Positions 53,895 to 62,773 of a stretch of DNA of 64,000 bases are shown one piece after another (positions within the stretch are counted from its first letter, which is position 1; every line of letters begins with the position of its first letter). Under the pieces are notes generated by a model, which did not search any database, was not told the origin of the DNA, and saw nothing but the letters and a program-made list of their open reading frames with translations. Where the stretch lies: NCBI GenBank assembly GCA_017399685.1, contig JAFQBM010000028.1:186001-250000 (forward strand), read 5' to 3'. The translations under genes were made by a program, and so were the position numbers. The DNA comes from Lachnospiraceae bacterium (lineage in GTDB: Bacteria; Bacillota; Clostridia; Lachnospirales; Lachnospiraceae).

Positions 53895-54773
53895 TTGTTT
53901 TGGCAAAAAGAAATTGGCATTGAGTTTGCATATGAACGTGGCTTATCCGGAAAAGACATTACCGTTGCCATTCTGGACACTGGTATCTATCCCCATCAGG
54001 ACTTTATGACTCCGTCTAACAGAATCCTTTGCTTTCGTGACTTTGTTTCTTCCAGAATAAATCCCTATGATGACAGTGGTCATGGCACACATGTTGCTGG
54101 AATCATCGCCTCTGGCGGCAAATATAAAAACTACTATATTGGAGCTGCTCCTCAATGTAATCTGGTTGTTCTTAAGGTGTTAGACGAAAAAGGCAATGGA
54201 ACGATTTCCAGTTTCTTTCGTGGTATAGATTGGATTCTTGAACACCATCAGGAATATAATATCCGTATTGTCAACATTTCCATAGGTACCAAACCTACCA
54301 ATCAGACAAAAGAAGAAAGTTCTTTCATCAAAAAAGTAAATTCTCTTTGGGACGCTGGAATTATTGTAGTAGCTGCTGCAGGAAATGACGGTCCCAAAAA
54401 CAATAGTATTACCACACCAGGGATTAGCAGAAAAGTCATTACCGTAGGCGCTGTGGAATCAAATCATAACAAAATGACCTCTTATTATTCCGGAAACGGA
54501 CCTACCGATTCCTGCATTATCAAACCAGAACTGGTAGCTCCAGGCTCCAATATTCTTTCCTGTTCCTCTTCGCCTTCCGGTTACTTTACCAAAAGTGGTA
54601 CCTCGATGTCCACACCCATTGTTTCCGGGTGCATTGCTTTATTATTAGAAAGTGAACCTGATTTAACCCCAAAAGAAGTAAAATTAAGACTATATCATAG
54701 TACAAAAGACCTAAAACTTCCAAAATCCAAGCAAGGATGGGGAATGATTCAGGTAAATAAACTGATTTGGTAA
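53895..54773 (+). CDS. S8 subtilisin-like serine protease, apparently intracellular
   Basis: 292 residues with no signal peptide or prodomain. The triad is Asp28 (ILDTG), His63 (GHGTHVAG) and Ser237 (GTSMSTP), with oxyanion Asn164 (AAGNDG). The short N-terminus and compact size resemble intracellular subtilisins (ISP). Start is TTG at 53895 behind AACAGGTGA; the only ATG upstream is in another frame and an in-frame stop at 53862 rules out anything longer. It is followed 175 bp later by the cysteine-rich protein; a link between the two is speculative. Confidence 0.88.
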   Translation: MFWQKEIGIEFAYERGLSGKDITVAILDTGIYPHQDFMTPSNRILCFRDFVSSRINPYDDSGHGTHVAGIIASGGKYKNYYIGAAPQCNLVVLKVLDEKGNGTISSFFRGIDWILEHHQEYNIRIVNISIGTKPTNQTKEESSFIKKVNSLWDAGIIVVAAAGNDGPKNNSITTPGISRKVITVGAVESNHNKMTSYYSGNGPTDSCIIKPELVAPGSNILSCSSSPSGYFTKSGTSMSTPIVSGCIALLLESEPDLTPKEVKLRLYHSTKDLKLPKSKQGWGMIQVNKLIW

Positions 54774-54805
54774 CCATCAAAAATAAAGCAATTTAGGAGC
54801 AATCA

Positions 54806-54850
54806 ATGAAAATCCAGATTTCTCACCCACGTCATGTTATGCTATTATAA
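54806..54850 (+). CDS. Possible 14-residue peptide
   Basis: ATG at 54806 with a good TTAGGAG six bases upstream, product MKIQISHPRHVMLL. The CAATTTAGGAG box recurs before the next gene (54935). It is short and its reality is doubtful. Confidence 0.25.
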   Translation: MKIQISHPRHVMLL

Positions 54851-54948
54851 AGTTTTCTGACTAGAAATAATGATTTTACAAAAAACAGGAAACTAACCAA
54901 GCTATGGCGCATATTCATAAAGTGTAAACCAATTTAGGAGGCACTAAT

Positions 54949-55185
54949 ATGAGTGATTTAGCAGCAACACATTGCGGAGGTTCTTGTTGTGAGTCAAACG
55001 GATTCGGAGGCAGCTGGATTATTATCCTAATATTACTTTTCTGCTGTAATAATGGAAGCTCTAGAGGCGGAATGGGATGTGGATGTGATGATGGTTGCGA
55101 CTCTTCCTTCATTATCATCTTAATCCTATTACTTTGCTGTGGCTGTGGCGGTAGCGGAAGCAGAGACAGTGGAATGTGCTGCTAA
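54949..55185 (+). CDS. Small high-cysteine membrane-type protein ('chorion class' family)
   Basis: 78 residues with 13 cysteines and many glycines. It has two copies of one unit: Gly/Ser-rich lead, hydrophobic run IIILILLFCC (about 23-33) and IIILILLLCC (about 54-63), then Gly/Cys-rich tails. Small proteins like this are annotated in Lachnospiraceae as 'chorion class high-cysteine' protein and resemble YjcZ-type sporulation proteins. The start follows TTTAGGAGGCACTAAT. A strong terminator follows. Function is unknown; a spore-coat or membrane-surface role is possible. Confidence 0.75.
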   Translation: MSDLAATHCGGSCCESNGFGGSWIIILILLFCCNNGSSRGGMGCGCDDGCDSSFIIILILLLCCGCGGSGSRDSGMCC

Positions 55186-55227
55186 TTTAGGCCGTATTTC
55201 TATCTGACTATCTAAAAAATAGTCAAA

Positions 55228-55268
55228 AAAGAGGGGCAATGAAGAATATCCTTCATTTGTCCCTCTTT
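55228..55268 (+). terminator. Terminator after the cysteine-rich gene
   Basis: AAAGAGGGGCAATGAAG / CTTCATTTGTCCCTCTTT stem of ~17 bp with one bulge and a six-base loop. A small GACTAT/ATAGTC hairpin lies just before it at 55206-55224. Confidence 0.85.
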
Positions 55269-55371
55269 ATCATTTTGATTCTAAGGCTAAAATATTTTTA
55301 TCTCAAAATCATATCATAACTTTATAAATGATTCTTCTTCGCTTATCATAAAGTTTGCGAAGTTTTAAAAA

Positions 55372-56121
55372 TTATTGGTAATTAACAATCTTACCAAATT
55401 CAGCCTTTAAAGATGCTCCACCAACTAATCCACCATCGATGTCTGGTTTTGCAAACAATTCAGCTGCGTTTCCTGCATTTACAGAACCACCGTATTGGAT
55501 ACGAACTGCTTCTGCAGTTGCTTCATCATATAATTCTTTAATGTACTCGCGAATTGCACCACAAACTTCCTGAGCCTGGTCAGAAGTAGCTGTTTTACCA
55601 GTTCCGATTGCCCAGATTGGTTCATATGCGATTACCATAGAAGCAACCTGATCCGCTGTTACGCCTTCTAAATCAGCCTTAATTTGTGAACGAATCCAAT
55701 CTAAAGTAACACCACTTTCTCTTTGCTCTAGAGATTCTCCACAGCAAAGAATTGGAGTAAGACCTGCTTCGAAAGCTTTCTTTACTTTCTTGTTTAATAA
55801 AGCATCGTCTTCCTTGAAATAATCTCTTCTTTCAGAATGTCCAAGAACAACATACTTAACACCAGCATCTACTAACATTTCAGCAGAAATTTCTCCAGTG
55901 TAAGCACCTTTGTCTTCAAAGTACATATTTTCTGCACCAACTTCAACATTTGTTCCCTTTAAAGCTTCTACTACAGGAACGATATCGATTGCTGGTACAC
56001 AGTAAACAACATCAACGGTATCAGAAACAACCAATGGTTTTAATTCTTCTACTAATTTTACAGCCTGGCTTGGAGTCATGTTCATCTTCCAGTTACCGGC
56101 AACAATTTTCTTTCTAGCCAT
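55372..56121 (-). CDS. tpiA: Triose-phosphate isomerase
   Basis: Interconverts DHAP and glyceraldehyde-3-phosphate; 249 residues, TIM barrel. Lys in GNWKMN, His in LGHSERR and Glu in [14 protein letters not shown] are present. Third gene of gap-pgk-tpiA, 77 bp after pgk. The usual gpmI and eno genes are not next to it. Confidence 0.98.
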   Translation of the reverse strand: MARKKIVAGNWKMNMTPSQAVKLVEELKPLVVSDTVDVVYCVPAIDIVPVVEALKGTNVEVGAENMYFEDKGAYTGEISAEMLVDAGVKYVVLGHSERRDYFKEDDALLNKKVKKAFEAGLTPILCCGESLEQRESGVTLDWIRSQIKADLEGVTADQVASMVIAYEPIWAIGTGKTATSDQAQEVCGAIREYIKELYDEATAEAVRIQYGGSVNAGNAAELFAKPDIDGGLVGGASLKAEFGKIVNYQ

Positions 56122-56198
56122 TTTAATATTCTCCTACTTTCGTTAAAATCAGATTCCCTTTTACTGATTCAAAAAATCAGCAAAGCACAAGGTTGCAA

Positions 56199-57392
56199 TT
56201 ACTTATCGTTAGCTGCTGCTACACCTGGTAATTCTTTTCCTTCTAAGAATTCTAAGGATGCTCCACCACCTGTAGAAATATGAGTCATCTTATCTCCGAA
56301 TCCTAATGTATTAACAGCCGCTGCAGAATCTCCACCACCAATGATAGTAGTTGCATCGATTTCAGCTAAAGCCTTTGCTACTGCGATAGTACCTTTAGCA
56401 AAGTTAGGCATTTCGAAACATCCCATAGGTCCGTTCCAAACAACAGTCTTTGCTTCTTTTACTGCATTTGCAAATAATTCTGCAGTCTTAGGTCCGATAT
56501 CAAGACCTTCCATATCTGCTGGAATTCCACCACGTTCTACTACCTTGAAGTTAGCATCATTTGAGAAATCATCAGCAACAACAGTATCAACAGGGATTAA
56601 TAACTTCACTCCCTTTTCTTCTGCTTTCTTCATCATGTTCACAGCATATTCTTTGTAATCTTCTTCCAATAAAGACTTACCAACTTCTTCTCCAAGACCT
56701 GCCATGAAAGTATAAGCCATACCACCACCGATGATAAGGGTATCTACTTTGTCTAATAAATTTTCGATAACAGAAATCTTAGAAGAAACCTTAGCACCAC
56801 CAAGGATTGCTACGAATGGTCTTTCTGGATTATTTACCGCATTTCCTAAGAAATCGATTTCTTTTTGCATTAAGTAACCAACTACTGCAGTATCTACATA
56901 TTCAGTTACACCAACATTAGAACAGTGTGCTCTATGAGCAGTACCAAAAGCATCATTCACGAATACGTCAGCTAAACTTGCTAAATCCTTGCTGAATGCT
57001 TCACCGTTCTTAGTTTCTTCTGCACGGTAACGAGTATTTTCTAATAAAATAACATCTCCGTTTTGCATTGCTTCCACAGCAGCTTTTGCATTCACACCAA
57101 CTACTTCGTTATCAGCAGCAAACTTTACTTCTTGTCCTAATAATTCAGTTAATCTCTTAGCTACTGGTGCTAAAGATAATTCTGGCTTTGGTTCTCCCTT
57201 AGGCTTTCCTAAGTGTGAACAAAGAATTACTTTACCGCCATCTGCGATTAACTTCTTAATAGTAGGTAATGCTGCAACTAAACGGTTTTCATCTGTAATC
57301 TTTCCATCTTGTAAAGGTACATTAAAATCACAACGTACAAGGACTCTTTTTCCATTTACATTAATATCATCTACTGATTTTTTGTTAAGCAT
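56199..57392 (-). CDS. pgk: Phosphoglycerate kinase
   Basis: ATP-generating glycolytic kinase of 397 residues. [29 protein letters not shown] and the GGDSAAAVN nucleotide-binding block are present. It is 113 bp after gap on the same strand and 77 bp before tpiA. Confidence 0.98.
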   Translation of the reverse strand: MLNKKSVDDINVNGKRVLVRCDFNVPLQDGKITDENRLVAALPTIKKLIADGGKVILCSHLGKPKGEPKPELSLAPVAKRLTELLGQEVKFAADNEVVGVNAKAAVEAMQNGDVILLENTRYRAEETKNGEAFSKDLASLADVFVNDAFGTAHRAHCSNVGVTEYVDTAVVGYLMQKEIDFLGNAVNNPERPFVAILGGAKVSSKISVIENLLDKVDTLIIGGGMAYTFMAGLGEEVGKSLLEEDYKEYAVNMMKKAEEKGVKLLIPVDTVVADDFSNDANFKVVERGGIPADMEGLDIGPKTAELFANAVKEAKTVVWNGPMGCFEMPNFAKGTIAVAKALAEIDATTIIGGGDSAAAVNTLGFGDKMTHISTGGGASLEFLEGKELPGVAAANDK

Positions 57393-57505
57393 TATTATAT
57401 GCTCCTTTCTTGTTCATAATTTAAAAAGAATCCGGTCCCATAAGTCAACCTTAAAGACCGGACCCCTACTTCGGATCTTATAAATCTTTAGCCTTCAAAA
57501 AACAA

Positions 57506-58516
57506 TTAAGCTAATTCAGCAAAGTATTTGATTGTTCTAACCATCTGGCTAGTGTATGAATTTTCATTGTCATACCATGAAACAACTTGTACTTCATATA
57601 AATCATCAGCAATCTTAGCTACCATAGTCTGAGTAGCATCGAATAAAGAACCATACCTCATTCCAACTACGTCAGAAGAAACGATTTCTTCTTCATTGTA
57701 ACCAAATGATTCAGAAGCTGCTGCTTTCATAGCTGCGTTGATTCCATCAACAGTTACATCTGTACCCTTAACAACTGCAGTTAAGATAGTAGTAGAACCA
57801 GTTGGAACTGGAACTCTTTGTGCAGAACCGATTAATTTTCCGTTTAATTCAGGAATAACTAATCCGATTGCTTTTGCAGCACCAGTTGAGTTAGGAACGA
57901 TATTAACAGCAGCTGCACGAGCTCTTCTTAAATCTCCCTTTCTGTGTGGTCCGTCAAGTACCATCTGATCTCCAGTGTAAGCATGGATAGTAGACATAAT
58001 ACCAGATTGGATTGGAGCATAGTCATTTAATGCTTTAGCCATAGGAGCTAAACAGTTAGTAGTACAAGAAGCTGCAGAAATGATAGTATCATCTGCCTTT
58101 AATGTACCTTCGTTTACACTATATACGATAGTAGGAAGATCATTTCCAGCTGGAGCGGAAATAACTACCTTCTTAGCACCTGCATCGATATGAGCCTGAG
58201 ACTTAGCCTTAGATACATAGAAACCAGTACATTCAAGAACTACGTCTACACCGATTTCTCCCCATGGAAGTTCAGCTGCATTTGCCTTAGCATAAATCTT
58301 GATTTCTTTTCCGTTAACTACGATTGAATCTTCCTTAGCTTCAACAGTACCATCGTACTTACCTTGAGAAGAATCATACTTTAATAAGTGAGCTAACATC
58401 TTAGGATCTGTTAAGTCGTTGATTGCTACAACTTCATATCCTTCTGCTCCGAACATTTGTCTGAATGCTAGACGTCCGATACGTCCAAAACCATTAATTG
58501 CTACTTTTACTGCCAT
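57506..58516 (-). CDS. gap: Glyceraldehyde-3-phosphate dehydrogenase
   Basis: NAD-dependent oxidative step of glycolysis; 336 residues. Rossmann GFGRIGR, catalytic Cys in [12 protein letters not shown], and [13 protein letters not shown] near the end are intact. Start ATG follows GGAGGAATTAAAATC. First gene of the glycolysis operon, behind a TTGAAT-17-TATTAT promoter. No cggR repressor gene is upstream. Confidence 0.98.
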   Translation of the reverse strand: MAVKVAINGFGRIGRLAFRQMFGAEGYEVVAINDLTDPKMLAHLLKYDSSQGKYDGTVEAKEDSIVVNGKEIKIYAKANAAELPWGEIGVDVVLECTGFYVSKAKSQAHIDAGAKKVVISAPAGNDLPTIVYSVNEGTLKADDTIISAASCTTNCLAPMAKALNDYAPIQSGIMSTIHAYTGDQMVLDGPHRKGDLRRARAAAVNIVPNSTGAAKAIGLVIPELNGKLIGSAQRVPVPTGSTTILTAVVKGTDVTVDGINAAMKAAASESFGYNEEEIVSSDVVGMRYGSLFDATQTMVAKIADDLYEVQVVSWYDNENSYTSQMVRTIKYFAELA

Positions 58517-58616
58517 GATTTTAATTCCTCCGTTTGTTAAAATTTTATAATACCTGTAGCCAGGTTATTAGCAATAAAACATTTGATTGTTAAACCATTA
58601 TCAATTGCACAAATAT

Positions 58617-58645
58617 ATAATAACCAATTTATTAAAAAAATTCAA
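58617..58645 (-). promoter_or_regulatory. Promoter of gap-pgk-tpiA
   Basis: TTGAAT at 58640-58645, 17-bp spacer, TATTAT at 58617-58622 on the minus strand, about 100 bp before the gap start. Confidence 0.7.
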
Positions 58646-58721
58646 GTCCTAAATGAAAATATTAACAACATTTTCGTGTTACCACCACCATTTCATCCTC
58701 TCTCTTCCATTATTTCCTTCA

Positions 58722-58750
58722 TTGACATTCCAAAAAAGCTATACTATAAT
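58722..58750 (+). promoter_or_regulatory. Strong promoter of the PHP (hisK-like) gene
   Basis: TTGACA at 58722-58727, 17-bp spacer and TATAAT at 58745-58750. Both boxes are consensus. The leader is unusually long (about 190 nt). Confidence 0.88.
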
Positions 58751-58836
58751 TCTTTGATACTAGGGTCATAAAGAACTTACAAATTAAAAAGACTATCCAG
58801 TAAACAAAAATAACACAAAATACGGAGTGCTCCATC

Positions 58837-58929
58837 ATGATTATAGTCCTATGTTATAGAATTTTTCATACTGTAACTGCACCCCAAAAACCACATGACC
58901 CCACAGTGTATATTTTGGAACGAGTTTAG
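58837..58929 (+). CDS. Possible 30-residue leader frame before the PHP gene
   Basis: ATG at 58837 with CGGAG nine bases upstream; 30 codons starting MIIVLCYRIFHTV, ending at a TAG 18 bp before the downstream start. No known motif. The 58517-58947 gap contains the gap promoter, the plus promoter and this frame; otherwise I see nothing in it. Confidence 0.3.
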   Translation: MIIVLCYRIFHTVTAPQKPHDPTVYILERV

Positions 58930-58947
58930 AAAGGTTTGGTAACAATA

Positions 58948-59748
58948 ATGATAACTGCTGATTTCCATACACATTCCCTATTTTCCAGCGATAGTACGGA
59001 ATCTTTAGAAAACATGATATCTTTTGCCAAAAAGAATCAGATTACAACTTTATGTATCACGGATCATATGGATTTGGATTATCCTATAGATGAAAAAGGA
59101 AATGATTTTTTATTAGATTTAGATTCTTACACAAAAGCCATCACTGAATTAAAACAAAACAACACAGACATCGAAATCCGTTTGGGCATTGAGCTAGGAG
59201 TCATGGATTACCTTGCTCCTAAATTAACCACATTGGTAAAGCAATATCCTTTTGATTTTGTCATTGCTTCTTCCCATCTGGTAAAGGGAATTGACCCATA
59301 TTATCCTGCATACAAAGATAAGTTTCCAGGAAATTTAGGATATGGTGCTTATTTTCATTCCATTTTAGAAAATGTAAGGGCATTTGAGGATTTTGATGTA
59401 TACGGACATTTGGATTATGTATGCCGCTATATTCAGGTACCATATATTCCTTCAGATTTTACAGACCTTCTGGACGAAATCTTAAAGAGAATCATTGAAT
59501 TAGGTAAAGGAATTGAAGTTAATACTGCCGGTCTTTCCAAAGGACTGCATTTTCCACATCCTCATCCATATATCTTAAAAAGATATTTAGAACTCGGCGG
59601 TGAAATTATCACCATTGGCAGCGATGCCCATGCAGCAAAGAACATCGGAGCATATTTTGCAGAAACAGAAAAACACCTTTTATCTTTAGGGTATAAATAT
59701 TACGCTACCTATAAAGATAGAAAACCAAGTTTTCATAAGCTTGGTTAA
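58948..59748 (+). CDS. PHP-family phosphatase, histidinol-phosphatase (HisK/HisJ) type
   Basis: 266 residues. PHP motifs: ADFHTHSLFSSDS, CITDHMD, GIELGV, ASSHLV, HLDYVCRY and GSDAHAAKN. The length and HSLFSSD pattern suit the PHP histidinol-phosphate phosphatase of Firmicutes, last-but-two step of histidine synthesis. No other his genes are near, so it could also be an unrelated phosphatase. ATG at 58948 is chosen; a TTG at 58936 is possible but its spacing to AAAGG is too short. Confidence 0.82.
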   Translation: MITADFHTHSLFSSDSTESLENMISFAKKNQITTLCITDHMDLDYPIDEKGNDFLLDLDSYTKAITELKQNNTDIEIRLGIELGVMDYLAPKLTTLVKQYPFDFVIASSHLVKGIDPYYPAYKDKFPGNLGYGAYFHSILENVRAFEDFDVYGHLDYVCRYIQVPYIPSDFTDLLDEILKRIIELGKGIEVNTAGLSKGLHFPHPHPYILKRYLELGGEIITIGSDAHAAKNIGAYFAETEKHLLSLGYKYYATYKDRKPSFHKLG

Positions 59749-59757
59749 TATAACACC

Positions 59758-59929
59758 AGAGGCTGTTGCACTTAGAAAATTTTCTACAGAGCATGGGGCT
59801 GTCGCATTAAGCATATATCAAACAAGATATGAAAAAAAATTTGATATATAGTTCCATATTTTGTGGAAATTTTTCTTAGTGCGACAGCCTCCATGTCTTG
59901 TAATATTTTCACTTAATGCAACAGCCTCT
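59758..59929. repeat. 172-bp nested inverted-repeat element (MITE-like or terminator)
   Basis: Outer arms AGAGGCTGTTGCACTTAG (from 59758) and the complement of AGAGGCTGTTGCATTAAG (to 59929). Second arms GGGGCTGTCGCATTAAG (59795-59811) and the complement of AGGCTGTCGCACTAAG (to about 59875). Inner hairpins ATATATCAAA/TTTGATATAT and TTCCA/TGGAA occupy the loop. Each arm holds two related units, so the core unit occurs four times. It lies between two converging genes. No transposase or clear target duplication is seen. A 14-base end is shared with the 4.9-kb repeat. Confidence 0.7.
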
Positions 59930-59987
59930 TATAATTACCTGATGGTCTTCAATCTTCAATAATTCTCAAATAGTCTTTTATAATTCT

Positions 59988-61304
59988 CTAACAGTCTTTG
60001 ATTGTAATTACTTTTTTAATCAGGGATTTTTCCTCTATTTTATCACATTTTATCTCATAAGCATTTTTAAGAATCTTTTCTGCCTGAAGCGCTTTTTCTT
60101 CCTCTTCATAGTGTAAAACAGCAAAAGCCTCTCCTTTTTTTATCTGGGTTCCATTTTGAACCAGTAATTCAATTCCTGCTCCCAAATCAATTTTATCTTC
60201 TTTTTGTACCCTTCCTGCTCCCAAAATCAAAGCAGATTTTCCTACTTCTGTAGCATCCAAACAATTTAAATATCCTGTTTCTTCTGCAAATATCATTTTC
60301 TGTCTTGATGCCCTTTTTAAACCTTTTCCTTCATAAACAGATTCTTTGCTGCCACCCTGACTTTCTATCCACTCCGCCATTTTGTCCAATGCCAGATGCT
60401 TGTCAATGGTACTTTTTAATCTTTCGTAAGCATAAGAGATTTCTTTTTCATATCCCCCTATAACCATCATCCATGCTGCAAGCTGTAGGGATAATTCTTG
60501 TAATCTGCTCTCCCCTTCTCCTTTCAACACCGAAATCGCTTCCTGTACCTCCAATGAATTTCCCACCATTCGTCCTAGAGGCTGATTCATATCGGTAATT
60601 AAAGCTACGGTTTTTCTTCCAGCATCTTCTCCTATCTGAACCATGGTCTTTGCAAGCAGACAGGCATCTTCTTCCTTTTTCATAAAAGCACCGGTTCCAC
60701 ATTTTACATCCAAAACAATGGCATCTGCACCAGATGCAAGTTTCTTACTCATAATGCTGGAGGCAATTAAGGATATATTATCCACCGTTGCAGTTACATC
60801 CCGCAAGGCATATATTTTCTTATCGGCAGGAGCCAGATTTTCCGTCTGTCCGGCAACACATATAGAATGCTGGTTCACATTCTCAATAAATTTCTCTTTC
60901 GTCATACTTGTAGAAAATCCCGGAAAACTCTCCAGTTTATCTATGGTTCCTCCGGTATAACCAAGTCCTCTTCCTGACATTTTCGCAACCGGAATGTTAA
61001 GAGCAGCTAACATAGGAGCCAAAATCAAAGTAGTTTTATCTCCAATTCCCCCTGTACTGTGCTTATCTACTTTTGTTCCTTGAATCTGACTTAAGTTAAG
61101 CATTTCTCCACTAGCAGCCATGGCAAGGGTTAAATCCACGGTTTCCTTTTTATTCATTTTTTGAAAATAAACTGCCATAAGAAAGGCAGACATTTGATAA
61201 TCTTTAATTTCCCCTTCTGTATAACCATTTACAATGTATTTAATTTCTTCTGTAGTTAAGGTAAAACCATCCCGTTTTTTTTGAATCAAATCATACATGT
61301 TCAT
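59988..61304 (-). CDS. pdp: Pyrimidine-nucleoside phosphorylase
   Basis: Phosphorolysis of uridine, thymidine or deoxyuridine; 438 residues. KHSTGGIGDKTTL, MSGRGLGYTGGTIDKLES and the VDNISLIASSIMSKKLA block are typical. The first half is the thymidine phosphorylase-type catalytic domain and the C-terminus the PYNP-C domain. ATG at 61304 follows AAAGGAA. It lies 114 bp downstream of deoB and acts before it in nucleoside breakdown: the released deoxyribose-1-phosphate is converted by DeoB. Confidence 0.96.
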   Translation of the reverse strand: MNMYDLIQKKRDGFTLTTEEIKYIVNGYTEGEIKDYQMSAFLMAVYFQKMNKKETVDLTLAMAASGEMLNLSQIQGTKVDKHSTGGIGDKTTLILAPMLAALNIPVAKMSGRGLGYTGGTIDKLESFPGFSTSMTKEKFIENVNQHSICVAGQTENLAPADKKIYALRDVTATVDNISLIASSIMSKKLASGADAIVLDVKCGTGAFMKKEEDACLLAKTMVQIGEDAGRKTVALITDMNQPLGRMVGNSLEVQEAISVLKGEGESRLQELSLQLAAWMMVIGGYEKEISYAYERLKSTIDKHLALDKMAEWIESQGGSKESVYEGKGLKRASRQKMIFAEETGYLNCLDATEVGKSALILGAGRVQKEDKIDLGAGIELLVQNGTQIKKGEAFAVLHYEEEEKALQAEKILKNAYEIKCDKIEEKSLIKKVITIKDC

Positions 61305-61418
61305 AGGCAAATTCCTTTCTTCCGTAGATTACTTGTAGTATAAATCCGAACAAAAAGATGTTTTAAGTAGATATTTTCAAAAAAACTCCCATTACCTCAC
61401 CCTTTCAACTCTCATCAT

Positions 61419-62591
61419 TCATCCTAATTTATCCATAAAACTTGTTCCGATTTTTAACCTTTTTGTTCCAAATATTTCCGCTATACTTTGACCGATATCT
61501 GCGAAACTGTTTCTAATTCCAATATCAATCCCTTTCTTTATAGACTTTCCATACAGCAGAATCGGAATATACTCCCTTGTATGATCTGTTCCCCTAAAAG
61601 TAGGGTCACAGCCGTGATCTGCATTTATAATCAGCAAATCATCCTCCCGCATCTGCTCCATAATTTCCTTTAGTCTGTTATCAAAATCTAAGAGTCCCTG
61701 CAAATACCCTTTCGCATCTCTTCGGTGTCCCCATTTTGAATCAAATTCCACAAGATTGGTGAAAATAAGTCCCTTCTCCAGCTTCTGCATTGTTTCTAGA
61801 GTCTTATCTACTCCATCCATATTGTCCTTAGTATAAAGAGTTTCGGAAATTCCTTCTCCATCAAAAATATCATGAATCTTTCCGACTCCTATGACTGGTA
61901 TCCCGCTTTCCTTTAAGTAATTTAAAAGATTCTCTTTCTCTGGTTTTACAGAATAGTCATGTCGATTTGCTGTTCTTACATAATTTCCTGATGCTCCAAC
62001 AAAAGGCCTGGCAATTACTCTGGAAACACTGTTATCTCCCACCAAAAGTTTTCTTGCAATATGACACATTTCATATAATTTTTCCAAAGGTATTACTTCT
62101 TCATGAGCCGCAATTTGAAACACACTATCCGCAGAAGTATATATAATGGGATATCCCGTTTTTACATGCTCATCTCCTAATTCTTCGATGATTTTAGTTC
62201 CGGAAGCAACGCAATTTCCCAGATATCCTCCGATTCCGCACTGTTTTATAAACTGTTGCATTATCTCATCAGAAAAACCATTTGGGTATGTCCGAAACGG
62301 AATCTTGGTATGAATCCCCACCATCTCCCAATGTCCTATGGTAGTATCTTTTCCTTTTGAAATTTCTTTCGCCTTACCAAAACACCCGATACATTCCGTT
62401 TCTTCCCCTAAAGGGAGGCCGGAATCAATATTCCCGAGCCCCAGCTTTTTCAAATTAGGTAAATTTATCTTTTCTTCCTGCTCTAATACATGTTTTAATG
62501 TAAAAGCACCTTCATCTCCATATTCTTTCGCATCTTCCAAAGCTCCAACTCCAACACTGTCTAAAATAATCCAAATCACTCTTTTTATCAT
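61419..62591 (-). CDS. deoB: Phosphopentomutase
   Basis: Converts (deoxy)ribose-1-phosphate to -5-phosphate; 390 residues, alkaline-phosphatase fold. Metal ligands in WIILDSVGVGALEDA, the TTIGHWEM block with the phosphorylated Thr, and NADHGCDPTFRGTDHTREYIP are present. ATG at 62591 follows AGGTG. Its position next to pdp and the xerD end (across focA) matches the xerD-deoB-phosphorylase order in many Firmicutes. Confidence 0.97.
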   Translation of the reverse strand: MIKRVIWIILDSVGVGALEDAKEYGDEGAFTLKHVLEQEEKINLPNLKKLGLGNIDSGLPLGEETECIGCFGKAKEISKGKDTTIGHWEMVGIHTKIPFRTYPNGFSDEIMQQFIKQCGIGGYLGNCVASGTKIIEELGDEHVKTGYPIIYTSADSVFQIAAHEEVIPLEKLYEMCHIARKLLVGDNSVSRVIARPFVGASGNYVRTANRHDYSVKPEKENLLNYLKESGIPVIGVGKIHDIFDGEGISETLYTKDNMDGVDKTLETMQKLEKGLIFTNLVEFDSKWGHRRDAKGYLQGLLDFDNRLKEIMEQMREDDLLIINADHGCDPTFRGTDHTREYIPILLYGKSIKKGIDIGIRNSFADIGQSIAEIFGTKRLKIGTSFMDKLG

Positions 62592-62690
62592 AGTCCACAC
62601 CTACTTTCAAAATATCTGTACCATGTTTATTATGTTTTCTATTAAAGATAGTATACCATATTTTACAATTTCATTCTACCAAAACATTAC

Positions 62691-62741
62691 TTGACACTAT
62701 TATTTTTTCGAGTTATATTTAAATGTGTCGCTTTTTCGACA
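62691..62741 (+). promoter_or_regulatory. focA promoter with operator-like dyad
   Basis: TTGACA at 62691-62696, 17-bp spacer, TATATT at 62714-62719. A TGTCG-N6-CGACA dyad at 62726-62741 covers the predicted transcription start, a typical place for a repressor. Confidence 0.65.
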
Positions 62742-62773
62742 AAAGGCTTATTTTAAAGAACGGAGAAGACAAT

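Noticed and set aside
53895-54773. Extracellular subtilisin
   Set aside because: There is no signal peptide or prodomain, and an in-frame stop at 53862 excludes a longer start.
54880-54948. Sigma-E type promoter (GCATATT) before the cysteine-rich gene
   Set aside because: The -35-like match has no convincing -10 at the expected spacing.
60448-60960. Other-frame ORFs in pdp on both strands
   Set aside because: They are short shadow frames without start signals.
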